Assembly (NCBI GenBank): GCA_038213195.1 | Contig: JBBQTN010000050.1 | Coordinates: 1 to 26,762, forward strand | Direction: 5' to 3' | Origin: JAODBQ01 sp038213195 | Lineage (GTDB): Bacteria > Actinomycetota > Acidimicrobiia > Acidimicrobiales > Ilumatobacteraceae | Length of the DNA stretch: 26,762 nt | Shown here: one piece after another, positions 8,283 to 15,113 of the stretch | How the letters are laid out: each line of letters starts with the position of its first letter | How positions within the stretch are numbered: position 1 is the stretch's first letter | The notes under the pieces: generated by a model | Databases searched by the model: none | The model's input: only the letters and a program-made list of their open reading frames with translations | Told to the model about the DNA's origin: nothing | Position numbers and translations under genes: made by a program

Positions 8283-9587
8283 TCAGGGTGTGACGGTGAT
8301 CTTGCCGTCGATGACGTCCTGCTTGAGCTGCGCGATCTCGGCCTGCAGCGCTGACGGCACGTCCTTGGCCTGGTCGTGGTACGGAGCGAGGTCGAGGCCG
8401 CCGTTCTTCAGCGTGCCGACGTAGTCCGCGCCGACCTTGCCGGTGACGATCACGTTCTTGACCGTGTCCTGCACGGAGGCGTCGATCTTCTTGATGACCG
8501 ACGTCAGGTAGACGCTGCCCTGCGCGGAGTTGGAGATGTACTGGTCGACGTCGACGCCGATGACACGGATCTTGCCGGCGTTCTCCGTGGCGTACGCGGA
8601 CGTGCCGAGCCCGACAGGACCGGCCACCGGGAAGACGATGTCGGCACCCTCGTCGGCGAAGCCCTGGGTGAGGTTCTTGCCCTTGGACACGTCGTTGAAG
8701 TCACCCGTGAACGAACCGGTCTTGCCGTCCCATCCGATGACCGTGACCTTCGTTCCATGCACGGTGTTGTACTTGTTCACGCCCTCGAGGTAGCCGCTCA
8801 TGAACGAGGTCACCGACGGGATGTTGATGCCACCGTAGGTGGCGACCTTGCCGGACTTGCTCATCCCGGCCGCCAGGTAGCCGGCGAGGTACGACGGCTG
8901 CTCGGTGGAGAACGTCAGGGCACGCACGTTCGGCAGGTTCTTGTCGTCACTCGGGTCGTTCGGCGTGCCGTTGTCGTCGTTGGCGTCCGAGTCGACGATC
9001 GCGAACTGGGTGGCCGGGTTGGCCTTGGCGACGGTTGCCGTGTCAGGGGCGAGCAGGAAGCCGACGCTGACGATCAGGTTGCACTTCTTGGCGATGAACG
9101 CGGTCAGGTTCGGCGCGTAGTCGGTTGCCGCCTTCGACTCGAGCAGGTCGCCCTTGATCCCGTACGCCTTCTCGGCGTCGAGGATCCCCTGGTGGGCGTT
9201 CTGGTTGAAGCCCTTGTCGTTGACGCCGCCGGTGTCGGTGACCTCGCAGACGAGCACCTTGCTGCCGTCGAGGCTGGCAGGCGTGGTGCCGCCGCTGGTC
9301 CCTGCGGACGTCGTCGCGGTGCTGCCCGCCGAGGTCGTCGCGGTGCTGCCCGCGGACGTCGTCGCGCTGGCAGCGGTCGTGGCCGTGCTCCCCGCTGAGG
9401 TCGTCGCCGATCCGCCGGCGGTGGTCGTCGCGGCAGCGCTCGTGGTAGCGCCCGCCGCTGTGGTCGCGGCTGCGACGGTCGTGGCCGCCGACGTGCTGGC
9501 CGACTTCTTCGAACTGCCGCAGGCGGCGACCGTGATGGCCAATCCGGCGACGAGCGCGAGCGCGCTGAAGCGCTTGCTCTTGTGCAT
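8283..9587 (-). CDS. BMP/PnrA-family substrate-binding lipoprotein
   Basis: A 434-residue lipoprotein that captures substrate for the importer encoded downstream. The signal is clear: basic MHKSKR, a hydrophobic stretch, and a lipobox ending ITVAAC with Cys23. A low-complexity Ser/Thr/Ala/Gly linker of about 80 residues follows (about 25-105), partly built of tandem repeats, probably spanning from the membrane into the wall. The binding domain starts near KVLVCEVTDTGGVNDKGFNQ, a typical BMP-family opening, and contains IVSVGFLLAPDTATVAK, FSTEQPSYLAGYLAAGMSKSGKVATYGG, DIVFPVAGPVGLGT and VIGVDVDQY. Characterized relatives such as PnrA bind purine nucleosides. The start at ATG 9587 is preceded by a GGGGAGA ribosome binding site. 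Confidence 0.92.
   Translation of the reverse strand: MHKSKRFSALALVAGLAITVAACGSSKKSASTSAATTVAAATTAAGATTSAAATTTAGGSATTSAGSTATTAASATTSAGSTATTSAGSTATTSAGTSGGTTPASLDGSKVLVCEVTDTGGVNDKGFNQNAHQGILDAEKAYGIKGDLLESKAATDYAPNLTAFIAKKCNLIVSVGFLLAPDTATVAKANPATQFAIVDSDANDDNGTPNDPSDDKNLPNVRALTFSTEQPSYLAGYLAAGMSKSGKVATYGGINIPSVTSFMSGYLEGVNKYNTVHGTKVTVIGWDGKTGSFTGDFNDVSKGKNLTQGFADEGADIVFPVAGPVGLGTSAYATENAGKIRVIGVDVDQYISNSAQGSVYLTSVIKKIDASVQDTVKNVIVTGKVGADYVGTLKNGGLDLAPYHDQAKDVPSALQAEIAQLKQDVIDGKITVTP
9307..9366. repeat. 24-bp tandem repeat in the lipoprotein linker
   Basis: Two near-identical 24-bp units (9307-9330 and 9331-9354) and the start of a third encode the eight-residue unit AGSTATTS of the lipoprotein linker. 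A more diverged copy begins near 9397. Repeat number is likely to vary between strains by slippage. Confidence 0.6.
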
Positions 9588-9730
9588 TTTGTTGTCTCCC
9601 CCTCGGAGTGTGGGCAACCTGAACGGACGCGTGCCCGTTCGCAACGGACGGGATGTCCATTCGGGATCCTATCCCCGGCTGGAGAGCCTCATTCGCGGAG
9701 GCATGCCGCCGTAGTGTTGCGCCGATCTCG
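9588..9730. promoter_or_regulatory. Divergent control region of the importer and the SGNH hydrolase gene
   Basis: This 143-bp gap separates two divergent genes. For the minus-strand lipoprotein, TAGGAT (9666-9671) could be a -10 box, giving a leader of about 70 bases. That leader contains AACGGACG twice (9622-9629 and 9643-9650), 21 bp apart, which is two helical turns. It also holds an inverted pair GAACGG/CCGTTC (9621-9626 and 9635-9640). These may be an operator or an RNA hairpin. For the plus strand, TAGTGT (9712-9717) ends 13 bases before the ATG at 9731, fitting a very short leader. No clear -35 boxes were seen. Confidence 0.4.
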
Positions 9731-10726
9731 ATGGCGTCGTCCAACCTGCCTCCCTCTGCGCCGCGTCGACGACGGCGGGTCACTGCCGAGCAGTATCGGC
9801 ATCGTCAGATCCTCGCCGCCGTCGTCGCGTTCTTCGTCGTGGTGTTCGCCATCTGGGCGGTGGTCGCAGTGGCCGGCGGCGACGGGTCGACGCGGGCGAC
9901 GCCGCCGGGCGCGACGACCGGCACCGCAGCCACGTCGCCGGGCGGTGGCAGCGCCGCGGGGACCGATCCGGGCGCCGACCCGTCGACCTCCGGCGCAGCC
10001 GCGACCGAACCGTCGACCACCGCAGCGCCGACGACCGTCGGGGTGCCCAGTGCCGCCAACCCGATCAAGCTGTACATCGCCGGCGACTCGGACGCGGGCA
10101 CGTTCGCGCCGTACCTGCAGACGCTGCTGAACAAGACGAAGATGGTGACGACGACGCTCGACTACAAGGTCTCCAGCGGACTCGCTCGCCCGGACTTCTT
10201 CGACTGGCCGGCGCACTTCACCACAGAACTGCCCAAGGTCGACCCGGCGATCGTGGTCGTCACGTTCGGCGGCAACGACTCCCAGGGCCTGACCAACGGG
10301 ACGGGCACCTTCGTCGCCAGCCAGCCGACGGGTGATGCCACAGGCGACGCAGCGTGGCGAGCCGAGTACGGCAAGCGCGTCGGCGCGGCGATGGACACGC
10401 TTACCGCCGGCGGCCGGACGTTGATCTGGGTGGGCATCCCCAACGACAACAACCCGGATGTCACTGCCCGTCTGCAGGTCCAGGACCAGGTGGTGCGCGA
10501 ACAGGTGACGGCGCACCCCGGCGTCGTGTTCGTCGACACCTGGGCGCTGTTCTCTGGGCGCAACGGCGGGTGGGCCGACTACGTGATCGATCCACGAGAC
10601 GGCCTCGGCAAGGAGGTGCGCGCCTCCGACGGCTTCCACCTCAACCAGACGGGGGCCGAGATCCTCGCCCTGAAGATCGATGACGCGATCAACGCCGACC
10701 TGACCGCCCGCGGGGCTGCTCTCTAG
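9731..10726 (+). CDS. Membrane-anchored SGNH-type hydrolase (DUF459-like)
   Basis: A 331-residue protein. Residues 1-26 are basic and cytoplasmic, 27-49 form one membrane helix (ILAAVVAFFVVVFAIWAVVAV), 50-110 are a Pro/Thr/Ser/Ala/Gly-rich linker, and the catalytic domain lies outside the cell. SGNH features are visible: block I IAGDSDAG with Ser120, block III VTFGGND with Gly180 and Asn182, and block V SDGFHLN with Asp300 and His303. The pattern resembles the DUF459 group of extracellular esterases, some of which act as acyltransferases on cell-envelope sugars; the substrate here is unknown. The start at ATG 9731 was chosen because upstream in-frame codons precede the helix by too far and lack a ribosome binding site. 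It converges with the crotonase gene at 10863. Confidence 0.78.
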   Translation: MASSNLPPSAPRRRRRVTAEQYRHRQILAAVVAFFVVVFAIWAVVAVAGGDGSTRATPPGATTGTAATSPGGGSAAGTDPGADPSTSGAAATEPSTTAAPTTVGVPSAANPIKLYIAGDSDAGTFAPYLQTLLNKTKMVTTTLDYKVSSGLARPDFFDWPAHFTTELPKVDPAIVVVTFGGNDSQGLTNGTGTFVASQPTGDATGDAAWRAEYGKRVGAAMDTLTAGGRTLIWVGIPNDNNPDVTARLQVQDQVVREQVTAHPGVVFVDTWALFSGRNGGWADYVIDPRDGLGKEVRASDGFHLNQTGAEILALKIDDAINADLTARGAAL

Positions 10727-10737
10727 CTCGGGACTGT

Positions 10738-10853
10738 GCTGTAGCTCGGGACTGGCGTCCGCTCGCTGCGCTCGCTTTCGCCGCTCCCTCGTGCGGCTCG
10801 TCGCTGGCGCTCCCCTCGCCGCGCTGTAGCTCGGGACTGGCGTCCGCTCGCTG
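10738..10853. repeat. 31-bp direct repeat pair in a convergent intergenic region
   Basis: The same 31 bases occur at 10738-10768 and 10823-10853, and their core TAGCTCGGGACTG occurs a third time at 10724-10736, overlapping the stop of the hydrolase gene. The DNA between is rich in CGCTCGC-type runs. GTAGCTC (10826-10832) and GAGCTAC (10860-10866) form a 7-bp inverted pair reaching into the end of the crotonase gene. It fills the 136-bp gap between two converging genes, so it may act as a terminator or be a REP-like dispersed element. Confidence 0.65.
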
Positions 10854-10862
10854 GAGGCGGAG

Positions 10863-11654
10863 CTACTGCTGGCGGCCGCGGGCTTGGATGGCGGCTCGGC
10901 GCTCGGCGACCTTGGCCGGATCGAACATCGCCTGCTGCCAGGTGCGTGAGTCGTCGGCTTCGATCTTCCAGCCGGGCTGATCGGCGTGGATCGCGGCATA
11001 CGTCGCCCTGATCTGACGGACACCCTGCTGGTCGTTGCCAATGATGTCAGCGGCGAGCTTGCGGGTGAACGGGATCAGCTCGGCGTGCGCGACGACGTGG
11101 TTGACGAGCCCGAAGTGCAGCGCTTCGTCGGCGAGCATGAAGTTGCCGGTGAAGCTCATCTCCCGCGCCCGGCGCACCCCGACCGCCTGCGGCAGCAGCA
11201 CCGTCAGCCCCCATCCCGGCATCACGCCCACGCGGGTGTGGGTGTCGCCGAACTTGGCGTGCTCGCTGGCGACGAGGAAATCGCAGTTCAGGGCGAGCTC
11301 GAAGCCGCCGGTGATCGCGACGCCGTTGATCGCCCCGATCAGCGGTTTGCTCAGCTGCGGGAACGGTCCGCGCACCCCCTCGCTGTTGGTCGAGCCATCC
11401 GCGCCGCCGCCGCCGAGGTTGCCGGCCGACGAGCCGAGCTCCTTGAGGTCGAGCCCGGCGCAGAACCCCGGGTCGGCGCCGGTGAGGATCAGCACATCGA
11501 CGTCGTCGCGCCCGTCTGCCTCGCGCATCACCTGCGGCAGCAGCCGGCGCACCTCGCTCGACAGTGCGTTGCGCGCCTCCGGCCGGTTGAGGGTGACCGT
11601 GGCGATGCGCTCGCTGACATCGAGCAACACGACGGGTTCGACGGGATCGGCCAT
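10863..11654 (-). CDS. Enoyl-CoA hydratase/crotonase-family protein
   Basis: A 263-residue crotonase-fold protein. The N-terminal part has IATVTLNRPEARNALS and the oxyanion-hole segment GFCAGLDLKEL (63-73). The second oxyanion segment GVAITGGFELALNCDFLVAS (111-130) keeps a glutamate at E119, equivalent to Glu144 of rat enoyl-CoA hydratase. The second catalytic position, Glu164 in the rat enzyme, falls on His139 in FGDTHTRVGVMPGWG. Standard hydration uses both glutamates, so the reaction may differ (isomerase, hydrolase or an altered hydratase). The 263-residue length is normal. The start at ATG 11654 is just before the family's first strand; upstream codons in the frame look non-coding. It is convergent with the hydrolase and has no close operon partner. 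Confidence 0.85.
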   Translation of the reverse strand: MADPVEPVVLLDVSERIATVTLNRPEARNALSSEVRRLLPQVMREADGRDDVDVLILTGADPGFCAGLDLKELGSSAGNLGGGGADGSTNSEGVRGPFPQLSKPLIGAINGVAITGGFELALNCDFLVASEHAKFGDTHTRVGVMPGWGLTVLLPQAVGVRRAREMSFTGNFMLADEALHFGLVNHVVAHAELIPFTRKLAADIIGNDQQGVRQIRATYAAIHADQPGWKIEADDSRTWQQAMFDPAKVAERRAAIQARGRQQ

Positions 11655-11998
11655 GCCGGCACTCTGCCAGCACGCCCGTGACCGCTGCCAACTCGGCGCC
11701 GACTCGCACACGCAACCGGCGCCGCAGCGTCGGCTGCACGGAGTCGGCCGAACCCGAGCGGCCGGCACAGCAGGGGAGCGTCGACGAGCGTCTCCCAGCG
11801 GACGCCAGCGTCGCGCACGCTTGCACCGATCCTGCTCAGTTCTGGGCAGATCCGGTACCAGCGTCGCACAGCACGCCGAGGAGGGAAGCGCCGACGACGA
11901 GCCGCGCGACGCGGCCAGCGAATCCACCCAGAGCGGAACAGATTGGCTGCGCGCGTCGTCAACGGGCCGCCGCGCCCCGCACTCGGCCGGCGCGACGA
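11655..11998. other. 344-bp intergenic stretch with no convincing gene
   Basis: This separates the crotonase start from the end of the 11999-12601 gene, both on the minus strand. Open frames cross it, but the translations are arginine- and alanine-rich without recognisable motifs or ribosome binding sites. CCAGCGTCGC occurs twice (near 11805 and 11860). It presumably holds the crotonase promoter, though I see no clear boxes. I saw no tRNA-like or strong terminator structure. Confidence 0.5.
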
Positions 11999-12601
11999 TC
12001 AGCCCTCGGCTGGGCGGAACTCCAACTTGAGGTCGCCGAGCTTGACCAGCATCGCCGAGATCCATCCGCCGAGCGCGCCGAAGTGCTGATCGAGCAAGGT
12101 GCTCGCGCCGTCAGCGAGCGTCTCCTCGGCGAGCTCGTACAGGCCCTCGTAGGTGACTTCGATCGCGAAGTCCGCGGTCCCCGGTGCGTCGTCCGGATAG
12201 GCGATCTCCACCGTGCTGCCTGCCCGCTCCAGGCGCTCGTCGCCGATCAGCGGACTGGTCTCCGGGGTGACGTTGCGCACCAGGACGGGGTCCGGTTGGT
12301 CGACCAGCCGCTGCACGCGGAACACGATCTCCATCTCGATCGCCGGCAGGCGTTCGAGCACCTCCTCGACGTACCACCGTCGATACGACGTCTGGCTCCA
12401 CGTCGGCCAGTCGAAGGCGATGTGCGCGACGACCCGCGGCGGCTGCCCTTCGCCGGGCAGCCCGTAGCTCGTCTCCCACGACAGATCGCCGAGCAGCACG
12501 TCGACCTGGAAGTGCTCGTCGAACGCCTGACGCTCCAGCAGCGCTGCCTCGAACGCCTCGCGGAGCGCGCCGATGGCATCGGTGAAGACATGGTCGAGCA
12601 T
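11999..12601 (-). CDS. Conserved-looking hypothetical protein, 200 residues
   Basis: I do not recognise this protein. It is soluble and acidic (few lysines, many Glu and Asp), has no signal peptide or membrane helix, and alternates predicted strands (PPRVVAHIAFDW, IEMEIVFRVQRLV, DPVLVRNVTP, FAIEVTYEGLYEL) with helices at both ends. The last helix is LLDQHFGALGGWISAMLVKLGDLKLEF. This layout could suit a START/SRPBCC-like or other lipid-binding fold, but no motif confirms it. The ATG at 12601 is 25 bp from the divergent second crotonase gene, so the two probably share a control region and may work on related acyl substrates. Codon use resembles the neighbours, supporting a real gene. Confidence 0.7.
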   Translation of the reverse strand: MLDHVFTDAIGALREAFEAALLERQAFDEHFQVDVLLGDLSWETSYGLPGEGQPPRVVAHIAFDWPTWSQTSYRRWYVEEVLERLPAIEMEIVFRVQRLVDQPDPVLVRNVTPETSPLIGDERLERAGSTVEIAYPDDAPGTADFAIEVTYEGLYELAEETLADGASTLLDQHFGALGGWISAMLVKLGDLKLEFRPAEG

Positions 12602-12614
12602 CCGACCGCGACGC

Positions 12615-12620
12615 TACCGT
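12615..12620 (+). promoter_or_regulatory. -10 box for leaderless crotonase transcript
   Basis: TACCGT ends six bases before ATG 12627, the spacing expected for transcription starting at or next to the start codon in actinobacteria. No Shine-Dalgarno sequence is present. The box lies in the 25-bp gap shared with the divergent 11999-12601 gene. Confidence 0.45.
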
Positions 12621-12626
12621 GGCGTC

Positions 12627-13385
12627 ATGTCGCTCGTACTCGTCACCACCGCCGACGGCGTGGCCACGCTGACACTCAACAACCCGGAGGAGCGCAACAC
12701 GCTCACCGCGCCGATGGTCGGCGAGATCGTCGCCGCGATGGACGGCATCGAAGCCGACGAGTCGATCGGTGCGGTCGTCGTCACAGGCACACCGCCCGCG
12801 TTCTGCGCCGGCGCCAACCTCGGCAACCTGCAGACAGCCGACGGAGCCAGCCTCAGCAACGTCTACGAGGGGTTCCTGCGCATCGCCCGCAGCCCGCTGC
12901 CGACGCTCGCGGCGGTCAACGGCGCGGCGGTCGGCGCAGGGATGAACCTCGCGCTCGGGTGCGATGTGCGCCTCGCCGCGCGCCGCGCCAAGTTCGACAC
13001 CCGGTTCCTGCAGATCGGGTTGCATCCGGGTGGCGGCCACACGTGGATGTTCCGGCGGATCGCCGGCCCGCAGGCAACGTTCGCCGCCGTGATCTTCGGT
13101 GAGGTGCTCGACGGTGCGGAGGCCGAGCGCCTCGGACTCGTGTACCGCTGCGTCGACGACGACCGGTTGCTCGCCGCGGCGCAGGAGATGGCCGCGCGCG
13201 CCGCATCGGCACCCCGCGAGCTGGCGATCGAGACCAAGAAGTCGATCCAGGCGATGGCCGACATCTCGCTGCACTCCGACGCCGTCAAGCGCGAGCTCGA
13301 CCCACAGGTGTGGAGCACGAAGCAGCCCTGGGCGGCTGAGCGCATCGCCGCGCTGCAGGCGAGGATCGGCTCGCGCCAACGCTGA
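12627..13385 (+). CDS. Crotonase-family protein lacking both hydratase glutamates
   Basis: A 252-residue crotonase-fold protein. The fold markers are intact: VATLTLNNPEERNTLT, oxyanion segment AFCAGANLGNL (58-68), and GAAVGAGMNLALGCDVRLA (99-117). The catalytic positions are not. The first glutamate site is Asn107 (in GMNLAL) and the second falls at Phe127 in KFDTRFLQIGLHPGGG. Typical hydration is therefore unlikely; the protein may be an isomerase, thioesterase or other crotonase variant. The basic C-terminal end (ALQARIGSRQR) is short. The start at ATG 12627 fits a leaderless promoter. Its neighbour across a 25-bp gap is the unknown 200-residue protein. It shares only the general fold with the crotonase at 10863-11654 and does not look like a recent duplicate. 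Confidence 0.85.
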   Translation: MSLVLVTTADGVATLTLNNPEERNTLTAPMVGEIVAAMDGIEADESIGAVVVTGTPPAFCAGANLGNLQTADGASLSNVYEGFLRIARSPLPTLAAVNGAAVGAGMNLALGCDVRLAARRAKFDTRFLQIGLHPGGGHTWMFRRIAGPQATFAAVIFGEVLDGAEAERLGLVYRCVDDDRLLAAAQEMAARAASAPRELAIETKKSIQAMADISLHSDAVKRELDPQVWSTKQPWAAERIAALQARIGSRQR

Positions 13386-13449
13386 TGGGGGTGCGCCAAA
13401 TCGCGCACGTTTGTTACTGGCCCCTCACCGAAACCTTCGGCTCGTGAAC

Positions 13450-13455
13450 TATCGT
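13450..13455 (+). promoter_or_regulatory. Possible -10 box upstream of the small basic protein gene
   Basis: TATCGT lies 75 bp before ATG 13530, in the 144-bp gap after the crotonase gene. It fits the TAnnnT pattern, but no good -35 box lies 16-19 bp upstream, so this is a weak call. Confidence 0.25.
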
Positions 13456-13529
13456 GCGCTCACGGAGAGCTTGCACGCCGTACGTTCCGAAACCCCATCC
13501 TGATCCTGTCAGGAGACACGGAGGTACTC

Positions 13530-13847
13530 ATGAGCCAGCGCCATCGCAGCCAAGAGACGGCCCCACCGCTTCGGATGGACTTGCGAGCCCATGCCCACAA
13601 CGAGCGACATCGCATCCAGTGCGAGTTGAACGCGGTGGCGGCGCAGGTCACCTGCGGGTCCGAGCCGGACGAGGTGCACGAGCCCGGCCGCGCGTGGGTG
13701 CCACAGCACCACCACGACGCCGAGCGGGCGAAGGCGACGTCCGGTCATGGCCGCAAGCGGCACTGGAAGATGAAGATGTGGAAGCGCCGTTCATCGTTGC
13801 GTCAGGCCAAGGCCAAGCTCGTCCGCCTTGCCGCAGACCAGAGCTGA
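13530..13847 (+). CDS. Small basic, histidine-rich hypothetical protein
   Basis: A 105-residue protein that I do not recognise. It is preceded by a good ribosome binding site (GGAGG at 13520-13524, five bases before ATG), which supports a real gene despite its small size. It has no signal peptide or membrane helix. The N-terminal half is polar with several His and Arg residues, the middle has QHHHDAERAK, and the end (about 72-101) is strongly basic and probably helical (GRKRHWKMKMWKRRSSLRQ, then AKAKLVRLA). That suggests binding to nucleic acid or ribosomes, which is an inference from charge only. It stands alone between two oppositely oriented neighbours. Confidence 0.6.
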   Translation: MSQRHRSQETAPPLRMDLRAHAHNERHRIQCELNAVAAQVTCGSEPDEVHEPGRAWVPQHHHDAERAKATSGHGRKRHWKMKMWKRRSSLRQAKAKLVRLAADQS

Positions 13848-13864
13848 GCGGTCCAGCGCCGCTC
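13846..13864. terminator. Short hairpin between converging genes
   Basis: GAGCGG and CCGCTC form a 6-bp stem with a seven-base loop, overlapping the last two bases of the small basic protein stop and ending four bases before the GNAT stop. It could serve both strands. There is no T run, so the call is modest. Confidence 0.35.
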
Positions 13865-13868
13865 CCGC

Positions 13869-14504
13869 TCACAGCCACGCCGCCGCGAGCTCCTCGCTGC
13901 GCGTCCACCACTCCTCGACGGTGATGCCGTAGCGAACGTGGTCCTCCCAGACGCCGTTGATCTCGAGGTAGCGCTGGGCGATGCCCTCCTCGCGGATCGC
14001 GAGCACCTCCATCACGCGACGGCTGTTGGCGTTGCGCGGCACGATGCAGATCTCCATCCGGTGCAGTTGCAGCTCCTCGAACGCGAAGCGGGCGAGCACG
14101 ATCACGGCCTCGGCGACGTAACGGTGCCCGGCCAGCGCCCGGTCGATCCAGTAGCCGACGGTGCACGTCTGCAGCGCACCGCGCACGACGTTGTTGAGGT
14201 TGACCTCGCCCGCGAACATGTTGTCGACGAACAGCGCGAACCCGTACGCGACACCCATCTGTCGCTCCCGCTCGCGAGCGGCGCAGCGTGATGCGAACGC
14301 GTCGCGGTTGCGCGTCGGATCGACGAGGCTCGCCGCGCGCAACGGCTCCCACGGCGTCAGCCACGCCTCGTTGCGCACCCGCACCTCGCTCCATGGGCCG
14401 AAGTCGGCGGGCGTGAGCGGACGCAGCACGACGCGACGGCCGTAGAGGCGAAGACCGGACGGCGGTGTCATCGATGGGTGTGCAGACCGGCGGCCGGTGC
14501 TCAT
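13869..14504 (-). CDS. GNAT-family acetyltransferase, RimJ/RimL-like
   Basis: A 211-residue acetyl-CoA-dependent N-acetyltransferase of the RimJ/RimL branch. It opens with LRLYGRRVVLRPLTPADFGPWSEV, the standard first strand and helix, followed by FALFVDNMFAGEVNLNNV, TVGYWIDRALAGHRYVAEAVIVLARFAFEEL (the acetyl-CoA-binding core) and MEICIVPRNANSRRVMEVLAIREEGI. This order is typical of enzymes that acetylate the N-terminus of ribosomal proteins or other amines; the target here is unknown. The ATG at 14504 overlaps the stop of the Ppx-like gene (ATGA), making it the last gene of the five-gene minus-strand set. A start at ATG 14471 would remove only the polar first 11 residues. Confidence 0.87.
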   Translation of the reverse strand: MSTGRRSAHPSMTPPSGLRLYGRRVVLRPLTPADFGPWSEVRVRNEAWLTPWEPLRAASLVDPTRNRDAFASRCAARERERQMGVAYGFALFVDNMFAGEVNLNNVVRGALQTCTVGYWIDRALAGHRYVAEAVIVLARFAFEELQLHRMEICIVPRNANSRRVMEVLAIREEGIAQRYLEINGVWEDHVRYGITVEEWWTRSEELAAAWL

Positions 14505-15028
14505 CCCGGCGGCCGGGAAGGATCAGCACGATCTCCGTCGGCGCCCCCCGCCTGGCCGGCCTGGGGAGCGACGGTGACCGTGTCGAGGTGCAGACGGCGC
14601 ATCACCGCGACCAGGACGCAGCAGCCGGCGACGACCGTGTCGACGAGGTCGGGCGCGAGCCCGGGGTTGCGGGCGCGATCGCTCCTCCGCTCTGTCGCAA
14701 CGGTGCGGAAGACGTCCTCGGCGGCGTCGCGGGTGAGACCGAACGGCAGGTCCACCTCGTGCCCCGCCTCGACGAAGGCGATCGCCTGCTGCTCGCGCCC
14801 GGCGACGTGGACCTCGTCCGCCTCGCTCACCCCGGGCAGTTCGCGCAGCACGTCGTCGAGGTGGTCGAGGACCGCGCCGATCGCGTTGGTCAGCTCCTCG
14901 GGCGATGGCGGGTCGCTGGCGAGGTCGCTGCGGTTCAACGCAGCAGGCCCGAGGGGCACCACGTACGACTGCTCGTCGAGCGCGAACGTGCACTGCTCGG
15001 CATCGACGAGCACGCACAACACGCTCAC
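14501..15028 (-). CDS. Shortened Ppx/GppA-like protein
   Basis: A 175-residue protein resembling the second half of exopolyphosphatase/guanosine pentaphosphatase. Similar stretches are VPLGPAALNRSDLASDPPSPEEL (residues 24-46 or so), ADEVHVAGREQQAIAF, FGLTRDAAEDVFRTVATERRSDRARNPGLAPDLVDTVVAG and VLVAVMRRLHLDTVTV. Full proteins are usually about 300 residues or more. Here the N-terminal domain is absent, and where the phosphate-binding GGGST motif should be, the sequence reads VDAEQCTFAL. Hydrolase activity is therefore unlikely. Only 85 bp separate it from DUF501, so the missing part is not upstream. DUF501 next to ppx is a familiar actinobacterial pairing and supports the reading. The ATG at 15028 is the only good start. 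It could be a regulatory or degenerate relative. Confidence 0.55.
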   Translation of the reverse strand: MSVLCVLVDAEQCTFALDEQSYVVPLGPAALNRSDLASDPPSPEELTNAIGAVLDHLDDVLRELPGVSEADEVHVAGREQQAIAFVEAGHEVDLPFGLTRDAAEDVFRTVATERRSDRARNPGLAPDLVDTVVAGCCVLVAVMRRLHLDTVTVAPQAGQAGGADGDRADPSRPPG

Positions 15029-15113
15029 GGCTGCACCGCCGACCCAGCTGGGCGGTTCCGCGGCGCGCCGCGGCCCCGTCCGATGACGTGTCCGTACCGG
15101 CCGTCGTGCCGGG

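Noticed and set aside
11655..12065. Upstream in-frame extension of the first crotonase on the minus strand
   Set aside because: No family motifs, arginine- and serine-rich, and partly overlapping the 11999-12601 gene in another frame. The family normally starts just before the first strand, at ATG 11654.
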